Origin: Streptomyces seoulensis
GTDB taxonomy: Bacteria; Actinomycetota; Actinomycetes; Streptomycetales; Streptomycetaceae
Length of the DNA stretch: 64,000 nucleotides
Assembly (NCBI RefSeq): GCF_022846655.1
Contig: NZ_AP025667.1
Span: forward strand, 5,679,001 to 5,743,000
Direction: 5' to 3'
Positions 48,964-58,226 of the stretch are shown piece by piece; position 1 is the first letter of the stretch, and each line of letters opens with the position of its first letter. Made by a program: the position numbers and the translations under genes. The notes beneath the pieces were generated by a model. That model saw nothing but the letters and a program-made list of their open reading frames with translations, was not told the DNA's origin and made no database searches.

Positions 48964-49653
48964 ATGACGGACGACGAAGCGGTGAGACGAGCGGAAGCGG
49001 CCCCTACGGCGTACTGGACGCCCGGCACCCCGATCCTGTGGCGGTACCGGGAGAACGCGGGCGACGCGTTCCACATCGCGCGTCCCGTCACCGTCGTCCG
49101 GGACGACGCGGATCTGCTCGCGGTCTGGCTGGCCCCCGGCACCGAGTGCGTCAAGCCGGTGCTCGCCGACGGCACGCCGGTGCATCTGGAACCGCTGGAG
49201 TCCCGCTACACCAAGCCGCGCGTGGTGCGGCGGGACCGCTGGTTCGGCACCGGGGTGCTGAAGCTGGCCCGGCCCGGCGAGCCCTGGTCGGTGTGGCTGT
49301 TCTGGGAACCGGGCTGGCGCTTCAAGAACTGGTACGTCAACCTGGAGCAACCACTGGCCCGTTGGGCCGGCGGGGTCGACTCCGAGGACCACTTCCTGGA
49401 CATCTCCGTCCACCCGGACCGCACCTGGCACTGGCGGGACGAGGACGAGTTCGCCCAGGCGCAGCGGGACGGCCTGATGGACGCGGAGACCGCCGGGCGG
49501 GTCCGGGCGGCGGGACGGCGGGCGGTGGAGGTGATCCGGGCATGGGGGGCGCCGTTCACGGACGGCTGGCAGCACTGGCGGCCCGATCCGGCGTGGTCGG
49601 TTCCGGCACTTCCGGAGGACTGGGACCGTACGCCCGCGCACATGTCCTCATGA
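48964..49653 (+). CDS. DUF402-domain protein
   Basis: 229 residues. The DUF402 core is visible in FWEPGWRFKNWYVNLEQP and EDHFLDISVHPDRTWHWRDE, the barrel with conserved acids seen in nucleoside-di/triphosphate phosphatases such as Ntdp. Activity here is inferred only. It lies upstream of the PP2C regulator gene in the same direction. Confidence 0.88.
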   Translation: MTDDEAVRRAEAAPTAYWTPGTPILWRYRENAGDAFHIARPVTVVRDDADLLAVWLAPGTECVKPVLADGTPVHLEPLESRYTKPRVVRRDRWFGTGVLKLARPGEPWSVWLFWEPGWRFKNWYVNLEQPLARWAGGVDSEDHFLDISVHPDRTWHWRDEDEFAQAQRDGLMDAETAGRVRAAGRRAVEVIRAWGAPFTDGWQHWRPDPAWSVPALPEDWDRTPAHMSS

Positions 49654-49769
49654 GACCCTTGATGCGCCCCCGGACCACAACCGTAGGATCGTCCTCCGCA
49701 AGGGCACCGAGGTACAACTGCCGGAGTCTGCGCAGAGCCTGACCATATGTCACCGAGGGGCGGCAGCAC

Positions 49770-49952
49770 GTGAGCGAGGGGTACGAGGGCAACGGCGGCG
49801 CGAGGACCGCGGGGTTCCCCCCGGCGGTGGAAACTGCCTCCGACCACGCGGGAATTCCGTTCCTGGGGCATGTATTCCGGGTATCGGGACTTCGGCGGCA
49901 TCTCCCGCGCGCCCTGCGCGCAGCCCCGGACGGACGGATTCGACACGCGTGA
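49770..49952 (+). CDS. Small ORF overlapping the PP2C gene start
   Basis: 60 codons from a GTG with GAGGGG about nine bases upstream, ending at TGA 49950-49952, which overlaps the GTG of the next gene (GTGA). Composition is plausible coding (MSEGYEGNGGARTAGF at the start) but no family is known. It could be a translationally coupled leader peptide or a decayed N-terminal extension of the phosphatase. Confidence 0.4.
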   Translation: MSEGYEGNGGARTAGFPPAVETASDHAGIPFLGHVFRVSGLRRHLPRALRAAPDGRIRHA

Positions 49953-52027
49953 CGGAGCAGCCCACTTCCTCCTGCGGACGCCCCCAGCCGGGCGTCGACC
50001 CCGCCGTGCGCGGGGCGCTGCTGGGTGCCCCGGCCCAGGCACGGGGCGGCGCGGGCACGGGGAAGAACAAGAAGAAGGAGCGCCCAGTCAACGGCCCTGA
50101 GCACTCGCAGCCGGCCGCCGCCGAGCCCATGGGGGAACCTCCCGCGCGCGCGAAGTCCAGCGTGGGGGAACACCGTCCGAGGCCGGCGCCGGAGTCCATT
50201 CCCGCCCAGCCGGGCGCCGAGCAGGAGCGCGCGGCGGGCGGCCAGGAGCGACGCACCGGGCGCGGTGGCCCGCCGGGCCGCCCCATGCCCATGCGCCGTG
50301 ACGGCGACCGGCTGCGGTTCGTCGGCGCGGCCACCCGGCGCATCGCGCGCGGTCTCGACCTGGACGAGATCGTGATGGGCCTGTGCCGCGCCACCGTGCC
50401 CACGTTCTCCGACGCGATCCTCGTCTACCTGCGCGACCCGCTGCCGGTCGGCGACGAGCGGCCCACCGGGCCGGTGGTGCTGCGGCTGCGCCGCACCGAC
50501 CGGATCCCGGACGAGCGGGAGACCGAGGGCCTGCTGCTGCCTCCGTCGTTCCCGGAGCCGGACGCCGAGTCCTCGGCGCTGGCCGCGCTCTCCGGGCCGG
50601 CCGCGCTGACCGCCGAGCTGTGCGAGGTGCGTCCTGGCGGCGCGCTGAACGAGGTGCTGCGCGGGGTGCGCCCGGTGTTCGCGGACACCCCCGCCGCCCG
50701 CGCCGCGCTGCCCGAACTGCTCGGCGAGGACGGCGAGGCGGTCGTACCGTCCGGGCAGCGGGCGATCCTCGCGCCGCTGCGCGGGCGGCGCCGGGTGATC
50801 GGCGCGGCGGTGTTCCTGCGCCGCCCGGACCGGCTGGCCTTCGAGGCGGAGGACCTGCTGGTGGCGGCGCAGCTCGCCACGCACAGCGCGCTCGGCATCG
50901 ACAAGGCGGTGCTGTACGGCCGCGAGGCGTACATCGCGGACGAGTTGCAGCGCACCATGCTGCCCGAGACGCTGCCGCATCCCACCGGGGTGCGGCTGGC
51001 CTCGCGCTACCTGCCCGCGGCGGAGACGGCCCGGGTGGGCGGCGACTGGTACGACGCGATCCCGCTGCCGGGCAGCCGGGTGGCGCTGGTGGTCGGCGAC
51101 GTGATGGGCCACTCCATGACCTCGGCGGCGATCATGGGCCAACTGCGCACCACCGCGCAGACCCTGGCCGGTCTCGACCTGCCGCCCGAGGAGGTGCTGC
51201 ACCACCTGGACGAACAGGCGCAGCGCCTGGGCACGGACCGCATGGCGACCTGCATGTACGCGGTCTACGACCCGGTCACGCACCGCATCACGATCGCCAA
51301 CGCCGGTCATCCGCCGCCGGTGCTGCTGCACCTGGGCGGGACCGCGGAGGTGCTGCGGGTGCCGCCGGGCGCGCCGATCGGCGTGGGCGGGGTGGACTTC
51401 GAGGCGGTCGAGCTGGACGCGCCCGCCGGAGCCACGCTGCTGCTGTACACCGACGGCCTGGTGGAGTCCCGGCTGCGGGACGTGTGGACGGGCATAGAGC
51501 AGTTGCGGGAGCGGTTGACCGCGACCGCGCAACTGACCGGCCCGGACCACCCGCCGCCGCTGGAAGCCCTGTGCGACGAGGTGCTGGACATGCTCGGCCC
51601 GGGCGACCGGGACGACGACATCGCCCTGCTCGCGGCCCGCTTCGAGGGGATCGCGTCCAGCGATGTGAAGTGCTGGTCGCTGGACGCGGAGGACGCGGCG
51701 CCGGGCAAGGCACGCCGGCTGGCCCGTGCGGCGCTGGCCGACTGGGGCCTGGAGGAGCTGACGGACTCGGTGGAGCTGCTGGTCAGCGAGGTGGTCACCA
51801 ACGCGGTGCGCTACACCACGCGTCCGGTGACGCTGCGGCTGCTGCGCACGGACGTGCTGCGCTGCGAGGTCGGTGACGACGTGCCGCAGTTGCCCCGGCT
51901 GTGCCAGGCGAGAGCCACCGACGAGGGCGGCCGCGGCCTGTACCTGGTCAACAAGCTGGCCCGGCGCTGGGGCGCGACCCGGCTGAGTGTCGGCAAGGTC
52001 GTCTGGTTCGAGCTGCACGGGGGCTGA
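49949..52027 (+). CDS. GAF-PP2C (SpoIIE)-HATPase signalling protein
   Basis: 692 residues from GTG. An N-terminal disordered Pro/Ala/Arg-rich region of about 110 residues precedes a GAF-like domain (about 115-320) with VGAATRRIARGLDLDEIV. The SpoIIE-type phosphatase has GGDWYDAIPLPG and VVGDVMGHSM with TDGLVESRL. The C-terminal ATPase has LVSEVVTNAVRYTT and GGRGLYLVNKLA. It would reset or act on anti-sigma antagonists. It shares architecture, minus the PAS pair, with the protein at 19246-21828. Confidence 0.9.
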   Translation: MTEQPTSSCGRPQPGVDPAVRGALLGAPAQARGGAGTGKNKKKERPVNGPEHSQPAAAEPMGEPPARAKSSVGEHRPRPAPESIPAQPGAEQERAAGGQERRTGRGGPPGRPMPMRRDGDRLRFVGAATRRIARGLDLDEIVMGLCRATVPTFSDAILVYLRDPLPVGDERPTGPVVLRLRRTDRIPDERETEGLLLPPSFPEPDAESSALAALSGPAALTAELCEVRPGGALNEVLRGVRPVFADTPAARAALPELLGEDGEAVVPSGQRAILAPLRGRRRVIGAAVFLRRPDRLAFEAEDLLVAAQLATHSALGIDKAVLYGREAYIADELQRTMLPETLPHPTGVRLASRYLPAAETARVGGDWYDAIPLPGSRVALVVGDVMGHSMTSAAIMGQLRTTAQTLAGLDLPPEEVLHHLDEQAQRLGTDRMATCMYAVYDPVTHRITIANAGHPPPVLLHLGGTAEVLRVPPGAPIGVGGVDFEAVELDAPAGATLLLYTDGLVESRLRDVWTGIEQLRERLTATAQLTGPDHPPPLEALCDEVLDMLGPGDRDDDIALLAARFEGIASSDVKCWSLDAEDAAPGKARRLARAALADWGLEELTDSVELLVSEVVTNAVRYTTRPVTLRLLRTDVLRCEVGDDVPQLPRLCQARATDEGGRGLYLVNKLARRWGATRLSVGKVVWFELHGG

Positions 52028-52043
52028 TCCCGTCCGGTACGAC

Positions 52044-52080
52044 GCGAAGGGCGCCCGGCATGTCGCCGGGCGCCCTTCGC
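52044..52080. terminator. Bidirectional terminator between PP2C and PBP genes
   Basis: A perfect 16-bp stem (52044-52059 with 52065-52080) with a five-base loop lies between two convergent stops. Confidence 0.85.
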
Positions 52081-52092
52081 GCGTGCGGGGTC

Positions 52093-54435
52093 CTACTGGC
52101 CGTCGTCCCGCTGGCGGGGGTCGAACGGGTTGCGCGGGGTGATGCCCCCGGTCGGCGGCTGCGTGGTCGGCGGCGTGGTCGGGCTCTGGGTGGGAGGCGT
52201 CGGGGTCCCGGTGTCGCTCGGGGTCTCGCTCGGCGTCTCGGACGGGCTCTCGGAGGTCGGCGGTTCGCTGCTAGGTGTCTCGGACGGCGTCCGGGACGGG
52301 GTCTCGCTGGGGGTCGGCGGCGGGGTCGGGGCGATGGCGGCACCCTGGGTGGTGTCGAGGTCGAACTCGGCCTGCCGGGTCACGCCGAAGGTGTAGGCCG
52401 CCCAGATCCGGGCCGGGGGACCGCCGCCGTTGACGCGGCCGCCGCCCATCGCGCCCTTGAGCGAGACATGGGCGTTGCGCTTGACCTTCTCGCCCTCGCA
52501 GCCGGTGCCGCCGTCCTTGGCCGCCTCGCCGAACAGGCCGACGGAGGTGACGAGATCGGGGGTGTACCCGGTGAACCAGGCCGAGCGGTTGCAGTCGGAG
52601 GTGCCGGTCTTGCCCGCCACCTGCTGCCCGGCGCGCAGCGCGTCGTTCGCCACGGACTGCCGGGCGGTGCCGTCGTCGACGACGCCGGTGAGCACGGAGG
52701 TCACGGTGTCGGCGGTGGTGCGGTCCAGCACCCGCTCGCCGACCGGGTCCGGCATCTGGACCGTACGGCCGCCCTGCTCGGCCGACTTGACGATGCTCGG
52801 GGTGACCTTGCGGCCGTGGTTGTCGAGGGTGGCGTACATGCCCGCCATCTCCAGCGGGCTGGCGCCCATGGAGCCGAGGGTCTGCGCCGGGACCGCCTGC
52901 ATGCCCTCGGTGTCCATGCCGAGCTGCTTCGCGGTGTCCATGACCTTGTCCATGCCGACGTCCACGCCCATCTGCGCGAACACGGAGTTGACGGACTTGT
53001 TCATGGCCTGCTGGACGGTGACCGGGCCGTAGTCCGCGTCGTCCTCGTTGGGCGGGGCGAAGCCGACGCGGGAGCCGTGGTCGAGGACCTGGCGGCGGCT
53101 GGTGCCGTCGTAGACGGTGCTCGCCCCGATGAGCGTCCCGCTCTGGGTGGTGGCGCCGTGCTCCAGCGCCGCGGCGAGGATGACCGGCTTGAAGGTGGAG
53201 GCCGGCTGGTAGTCGCGGCGGGTGGCGTTGTCGAACCAGTGGCTGTAGTAGTCCTTGCCGCCGTAGAGGGCGACGATCCCGCCGGTCCTGGGGTCGACGG
53301 AGACCGCGCCGGCCTGGACGTCGGCGTCGACCGGGCGCCGCTTCGGGTCGAGCTTGCTGGTGAGCTGGGTCTTGACCGACTTCTCCAGCGCGGCCTGCTT
53401 CTTGCGGTCGACGTGGAGGGTGATGTTCCAGCCCTGGCCCTCGACCTTGGCCTCGGCCTCCGAGCGGGAGATGCCCTCCTGCTCCATCAGCCGCCTCTCG
53501 AGCTGGGAGTTGGCCAGCGAGACCAGGTAGCCCTTCTGACCCGTCATGCCGGGGGCGCCCTTGGGCTCCTTGGGCACCGGGAACTTCAGGGCGGCGCGCT
53601 TGCCCGGGTCGAGCCAGTGCTCCTTGACCATGTTGTTCAGGACGTAGTTCCAGCGCTCGGTGACCAACCGCTTGCCGGTGGGCGAGGCGGCGGCCCAGTC
53701 GTACTGGCTGGGGGCCTGGAGGAGGGCGGCGAGGTAGGCGCCCTGTTCGACGGTGAGGTCCTGGGCGTCGACGCGGTAGTACGCCTGGGCGGCGGCCTGG
53801 ATGCCGTAGGCGCCGCGGCCGTAGTAGCTGGTGTTGATGTACCCGGCGAGGATGTCGTCCTTGGACTTCTCGCGCTCCACCTTCAGCGAGATGACCATCT
53901 CCTTGAGCTTGCGGGAGACGGTCTGGTCCTGGCTGAGGTAGTAGTTCTTGACGTACTGCTGGGTGATGGTCGAACCACCCTGCTTGCCGCGCCCCGCGAG
54001 GGTGTTGAGCATGCCGCGCGCGGTGCCCTTCAGGTCGACGCCGGGGTCGGTGTAGAAGGACTTGTTCTCGGCGGCGACGAAGGTGAGCTGGACCTTGCGG
54101 GGCACCTTGGACAGGCCGACTATCTCGCGGTTGACCTTGCCGTCGCGGGCGAGGACGGTGCCGTCGTCGTACTTGTAGACGTTGCTCTGGCGCTGGGCGG
54201 CGACGTTGCCGGCCGGCACGTCGACCGACATGTACAGCGCGGCGAAGCCGGCCATGCACAGCAGGCACAGGCCGAAGACCGTGCCGACGATCTTCTTCCA
54301 GGTGAAGAGCCGGCGTATTCGGCCCTTGGCGGGCTTGCCGCCGGACGGCTCGGACGCCGGGGCTGGTGAACGGCGTCCGGGTGCCGCGCGGTGGCCGCCG
54401 CGCTGTCGCGCTCGTCTCTCGTCCGCTCGTCCCAT
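52093..54435 (-). CDS. Class A penicillin-binding protein (transglycosylase/transpeptidase)
   Basis: Bifunctional peptidoglycan synthase of 780 residues. A basic cytoplasmic tail and one membrane anchor (about 48-70) are followed by a GT51 glycosyltransferase domain (AAENKSFYTDPGVDLKG with the catalytic Glu, GGSTITQQYVKN). The transpeptidase domain has STFKP (nucleophile Ser), SVNS and KTGTSD. The last 80 or so residues are a Thr/Pro/Ser/Glu-rich extracellular tail with repeated PSETPS units. It polymerises and cross-links the wall. It is divergent from the padR operon. Confidence 0.95.
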   Translation of the reverse strand: MGRADERRARQRGGHRAAPGRRSPAPASEPSGGKPAKGRIRRLFTWKKIVGTVFGLCLLCMAGFAALYMSVDVPAGNVAAQRQSNVYKYDDGTVLARDGKVNREIVGLSKVPRKVQLTFVAAENKSFYTDPGVDLKGTARGMLNTLAGRGKQGGSTITQQYVKNYYLSQDQTVSRKLKEMVISLKVEREKSKDDILAGYINTSYYGRGAYGIQAAAQAYYRVDAQDLTVEQGAYLAALLQAPSQYDWAAASPTGKRLVTERWNYVLNNMVKEHWLDPGKRAALKFPVPKEPKGAPGMTGQKGYLVSLANSQLERRLMEQEGISRSEAEAKVEGQGWNITLHVDRKKQAALEKSVKTQLTSKLDPKRRPVDADVQAGAVSVDPRTGGIVALYGGKDYYSHWFDNATRRDYQPASTFKPVILAAALEHGATTQSGTLIGASTVYDGTSRRQVLDHGSRVGFAPPNEDDADYGPVTVQQAMNKSVNSVFAQMGVDVGMDKVMDTAKQLGMDTEGMQAVPAQTLGSMGASPLEMAGMYATLDNHGRKVTPSIVKSAEQGGRTVQMPDPVGERVLDRTTADTVTSVLTGVVDDGTARQSVANDALRAGQQVAGKTGTSDCNRSAWFTGYTPDLVTSVGLFGEAAKDGGTGCEGEKVKRNAHVSLKGAMGGGRVNGGGPPARIWAAYTFGVTRQAEFDLDTTQGAAIAPTPPPTPSETPSRTPSETPSSEPPTSESPSETPSETPSDTGTPTPPTQSPTTPPTTQPPTGGITPRNPFDPRQRDDGQ

Positions 54436-54645
54436 GGGTCCCTTGGCTCCGCTTCCGTCTCGGGGTCAGCTCCGAAAGCTAACACCCCTCTATGTGACAA
54501 AGAGCGTCCGATCCACACTTTTACGGACGTGAGAATCAGCACCCACCCCAAAGGAACCGACGGGCAGGAAGGGGGAGAGGTTGCCCTCGGGAACGCCCGG
54601 AAAAGCGGACTTGCCCGTTCCGCACCCCGCTATACACGCGAGGTA

Positions 54646-54658
54646 TACACCGTGTGTA
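54646..54658. promoter_or_regulatory. Candidate PadR operator
   Basis: TACAC-CGT-GTGTA is a perfect inverted repeat 11 bases before the padR start. TATACAC is also directly repeated at 54631-54637 and 54644-54650. The position suggests autoregulation of the padR-ABC operon. Confidence 0.55.
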
Positions 54659-54669
54659 GAGTGCTCGCC

Positions 54670-55194
54670 ATGTCCATCGGTCACACCCTTCTAGGGCTCC
54701 TGGAGTCCGGCCCCCGGCACGGTTACGACCTCAAGCGGGCCTTCGACGACACCTTCGGCCACGACCGGCCGCTGCACTACGGGCAGGTCTACGCGACCAT
54801 GTCCCGGCTGCTGAAGAACGGCCTCGTGGAGGTCGAGGGCATCGAGGCGGGCGACGGACCCGACCGAAAACGGTACGCCATCACCGACGCCGGCATCACG
54901 GACGTCGAGCGCTGGCTCTCCAGCCCCGAGAAGCCGGAGGACTACCTCCGCTCGACCCTCTACACCAAGGTCGTCCTCGCCCTGCTGACCCGGCGCGACG
55001 CCGCCGACATCCTCGACACCCAGCGCGCCGAGCACCTGCGCAGCATGCGCGTGCTCACCGACCGCAAGCGCAAGGGCGACCTCGCCGACCAGTTGATCTG
55101 CGACCACGCCCTGTTCCATCTCGAAGCCGACCTGCGCTGGCTGGAACTGACCGCAGCGCGCCTCGACAGGCTCCGCACGGAGGTGGTCGCATGA
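54670..55194 (+). CDS. PadR-family transcriptional regulator
   Basis: 174 residues. Winged helix with MSIGHTLLGLLESGPRHGYD, HYGQVYATMSRLLKNGLVEV and KRYAITDAG, the PadR pattern, followed by a helical dimerisation domain. The start at ATG 54670 matches the family. It overlaps the ABC ATPase gene by four bases, so it very likely represses this transporter operon in response to a transported compound. Confidence 0.93.
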   Translation: MSIGHTLLGLLESGPRHGYDLKRAFDDTFGHDRPLHYGQVYATMSRLLKNGLVEVEGIEAGDGPDRKRYAITDAGITDVERWLSSPEKPEDYLRSTLYTKVVLALLTRRDAADILDTQRAEHLRSMRVLTDRKRKGDLADQLICDHALFHLEADLRWLELTAARLDRLRTEVVA

Positions 55195-55880
55195 CCCCGC
55201 CCGACGGCTCCCTGCTCGTCGCCCGCGACCTGCGCAAGTCCTACGGACCGACGGCCGCCCTCGACGGCGCCGCGTTCTCCGTCCACCCCGGCGAGGTCGT
55301 CGCCGTGATGGGCCCCTCCGGCTCCGGCAAGTCCACGCTGCTGCACTGCCTCGCCGGGATCGTCCGGCCCGACTCGGGCTCGATCACCTACGCCGGACGC
55401 GAGCTGACCGCGATGGGCGACGCCGAACGCAGCGCCCTCAGGCGCGGCGAGTTCGGCTTCGTCTTCCAGTTCGGGCAACTGGTGCCGGAGCTGACCTGCG
55501 TGGAGAACGTGGCGCTGCCCCTGCGGCTGAACGGCACCCCGCGCAAGGAGGCCGAGCGGGCCGCGCTCACCTGGATGGAGCGGCTGGAGGTGGACGACCT
55601 CGCGCGCAAGCGGCCCGGCGAGGTCTCCGGCGGCCAGGGACAGCGGGTGGCGGTGGCGCGGGCGCTGGTCACCGGGCCCCGGGTGCTGTTCGCCGACGAG
55701 CCGACCGGCGCGCTGGACTCGCTCAACGGCGAGCGCGTGATGGAACTGCTCACCGACGCGGCCCGCTCGGCCGGCGCGGCCGTCGTGCTCGTCACCCACG
55801 AGGCGCGGGTGGCGGCCTGGTCCGACCGCGAGGTCGTCGTGCGTGACGGGCGGTCACGGGACATGGAGCGCAGCGTATGA
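55191..55880 (+). CDS. ABC transporter ATP-binding protein (LolD/MacB type)
   Basis: 229 residues. Walker A GPSGSGKST, Q-loop QFGQLVPELT, signature VSGGQGQRVAVARAL, Walker B VLFADEPTGALD and H-loop VTHEARVAA. This family pairs with FtsX-like permeases, encoded immediately downstream with a four-base overlap. Typical of antibiotic or peptide export or mechanotransmission systems. Confidence 0.94.
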   Translation: MTPPDGSLLVARDLRKSYGPTAALDGAAFSVHPGEVVAVMGPSGSGKSTLLHCLAGIVRPDSGSITYAGRELTAMGDAERSALRRGEFGFVFQFGQLVPELTCVENVALPLRLNGTPRKEAERAALTWMERLEVDDLARKRPGEVSGGQGQRVAVARALVTGPRVLFADEPTGALDSLNGERVMELLTDAARSAGAAVVLVTHEARVAAWSDREVVVRDGRSRDMERSV

Positions 55881-58222
55881 GCGTGCGGCAGTACGCCCGC
55901 GACCTGGGGATGGGGGCCCGGTTCGCCGTGACCGGGGGGCGCGAGGGGTGGGTCCGTACGGCGCTGACCGCGGTCGGCGTCGGTATGGGCGTGGCGTTGC
56001 TGCTGCTCACCACCGCGCTGCCCGGCGTGATCTCCGCGCGCCACGCCCGCGAGGACGCCCGCCAGGACTACTCCTTCGCCACGACCGTGCGGCCCAGGGC
56101 CGACGACACGGTGCTGCTGTCCGCCACCGACACCTACTGGCGCAGCAAGCCGGTCCGGGGCCGGCTGCTCGAACCCGAAGGGCCCAAGGCCCCGTTGCCG
56201 CCGGGGCTGAGCGGCTTCCCGGCCCGGGGCGAGATGGTGGTCTCGCCCGAGCTGCGCCGGCTGCTCGCCTCGGACGAGGGGCGGCTGCTGCGCGAGCGGC
56301 TGCCGTACCGGATCACGGGGACCATCGGCGCGAGCGGTCTGCTGGGTTCGCGTGAACTCGCCTACTACGCGGGCGCCGAGGGCCTGGAGCCGAGGTCGGG
56401 CGGGGCCCGCACCGAGCGGCTGGCCTCCTTCGGCAGCCAGGAGCGCGGCGACGGCGAGACCGACCCGGTGCTGCTGATGATGGTGCTGGTCGTGTTCGTG
56501 GCGCTGCTGCTCCCGGTCGCCGTGTTCATCGCGGCGGCGGTGCGGTTCGGCGGCGAGCGGCGCGACCGCAGACTGGCCGCGCTCAGGCTGGTGGGCGCCG
56601 ACAGCCGGACCACCCGGCGGATCGCGGCGGGCGAGGCGCTGGCCGGATCGGTGCTGGGGCTGGTGATCGGTACCGGGCTCTTCCTGCTCGGACGGCAGGC
56701 GGCCGGGTCGGTGGAGATCATGGGCGAGAGCTTCTTCCCCGACTTCGTCGACCCCTCCCCCGCCCTCGCCGTGCTGGTCGCGGTGGCCGTCCCGGCCTGC
56801 GCGGTGCTGGTGACGCTGTTCGCCATGCGCTCGGTGGTGATCGAGCCGCTGGGCGTGGTCCGTACCGCCACCCCTGCCCGGCGCCGACTGTGGTGGCGGC
56901 TGCTGGTGCCGCTGGCGGGCCTCGCGATGCTCGCGCCGATGCTCGGACAGGGCCGCTCCGACGGCGAGTTCAACCAGTACCTGGTGACCGGCGGTGTCCT
57001 GCTGCTGCTGGTCGGCGTGACCGCGCTGCTGCCCTGGCTGGTGGAACGCGTCGTCGCCCGCCTCGGCTCCGGCCCGCTCTCCTGGCAACTCGCCGTGCGA
57101 AGGCTCCAGTTGAGCAGCGGTACGGCCGCCCGCACGGTCAACGGCGTCGCGGTCGCGGTCGCCGGGGCCATCGCGCTCCAGATGCTCTTCGCGGGCGTCG
57201 AGAGCCAGTACGTGTCGGACACCGGCCACGATCCGGCCCGCGCGCAGTTGCAGATCACCCTGCCCGACCGCGCCCGTGTGGCCCCGGCGGCGGAAGCGAT
57301 CGCCCGGACGAAGGGCGTACGGGCCTCGGTGGGGCTGGCCACCGGCGAGATCGCGAACCGGTCCCGCGATCCGGAAGCCAGTGTCGACATGGTGGTCGGC
57401 GACTGCGCCGCCCTGCGGGAGCTGGCCCGCCTGCCGTCCTGCCACGACGGCGACGCGTTCCTCCTGAGGGGCCCCGCCTGGGACTCCCGGTTCGACAACA
57501 GCATGCGCTCGGAGGTGCTGCGGCCGGGCCACCGCGCCTACATCGACCCGGCGTTCGCCGACATCCCCGGCCTCTCCGTCCCGTTCACCGTCCCGTCCCC
57601 GCTGCCCGAGGCGTCCTTCCGCGCCGACTCGCTGATGCCGGACGCCAACGGGCTGCTGCTCACCCCGGCCGCGCTGCCCGAGCGGGCCGCGCCCTCGCTG
57701 TCCGGTGAGATCTTCGTCCGGGCGGACGGCTCGCTGCCGGACTTCCAGGAGTACGTGCGCAACACGGCCGCGAAGGCCGACCCGGTCGCGGAGGTGATGA
57801 CGATGTCCGCGTCCGAGACCTCGGGCAAGTACGCCTCCCTGCGCACCGGCCTGTTCATCGGCGCCGCCTTCGTGCTGATGCTGGTCGGCGCGAGCCTGCT
57901 GGTGTCCCAGTTGGAGCAGTTGCGCGAGCGGCGCAAGCTGCTGTCCACCCTGGTCGCCGTCGGCACCCGCCGCCGCACCCTCGGCCTGTCGGTGCTGTGG
58001 CAGGCGTCGGTGCCGATCGCCCTGGGCCTGGTCCTGGCCGCGGTGGTGGGGGTGATCCTGGGCGCCGTGCTCCTGAAGATGACGGCGACCCCCGTGGCCG
58101 TGGACTGGGCCGGCGTCCTGTCCATGACGGCGGTGGCCACCGCGGTGATCGTGGGGGTGACCCTCCTCAGCCTGCCCCCGCTGCTCCGCATGGTCCGCCC
58201 CGAGGGGCTGCGCACGGAGTAG
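55877..58222 (+). CDS. ABC transporter permease (FtsX/MacB-like)
   Basis: 781 residues, a large FtsX-domain permease. An N-terminal membrane segment (ALTAVGVGMGVALLLLTTAL), an extracellular domain, then repeated core blocks of several helices (MMVLVVFVALLLPVAVFIA and later GLFIGAAFVLMLVGASLLV, PIALGLVLAAVVGVILGAVL). Two FtsX-like halves are evident. The substrate is unknown. The last gene of the padR operon. Its stop is only four bases from the convergent oxyR stop, with no terminator between. Confidence 0.9.
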   Translation: MSVRQYARDLGMGARFAVTGGREGWVRTALTAVGVGMGVALLLLTTALPGVISARHAREDARQDYSFATTVRPRADDTVLLSATDTYWRSKPVRGRLLEPEGPKAPLPPGLSGFPARGEMVVSPELRRLLASDEGRLLRERLPYRITGTIGASGLLGSRELAYYAGAEGLEPRSGGARTERLASFGSQERGDGETDPVLLMMVLVVFVALLLPVAVFIAAAVRFGGERRDRRLAALRLVGADSRTTRRIAAGEALAGSVLGLVIGTGLFLLGRQAAGSVEIMGESFFPDFVDPSPALAVLVAVAVPACAVLVTLFAMRSVVIEPLGVVRTATPARRRLWWRLLVPLAGLAMLAPMLGQGRSDGEFNQYLVTGGVLLLLVGVTALLPWLVERVVARLGSGPLSWQLAVRRLQLSSGTAARTVNGVAVAVAGAIALQMLFAGVESQYVSDTGHDPARAQLQITLPDRARVAPAAEAIARTKGVRASVGLATGEIANRSRDPEASVDMVVGDCAALRELARLPSCHDGDAFLLRGPAWDSRFDNSMRSEVLRPGHRAYIDPAFADIPGLSVPFTVPSPLPEASFRADSLMPDANGLLLTPAALPERAAPSLSGEIFVRADGSLPDFQEYVRNTAAKADPVAEVMTMSASETSGKYASLRTGLFIGAAFVLMLVGASLLVSQLEQLRERRKLLSTLVAVGTRRRTLGLSVLWQASVPIALGLVLAAVVGVILGAVLLKMTATPVAVDWAGVLSMTAVATAVIVGVTLLSLPPLLRMVRPEGLRTE

Positions 58223-58226
58223 CCGG

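Noticed and set aside
52170..52320. GGTCTCG-rich repeat tract
   Set aside because: These are codons for the Thr/Pro/Ser/Glu-rich C-terminal tail of the penicillin-binding protein, explained by the protein's PSETPS repeats.
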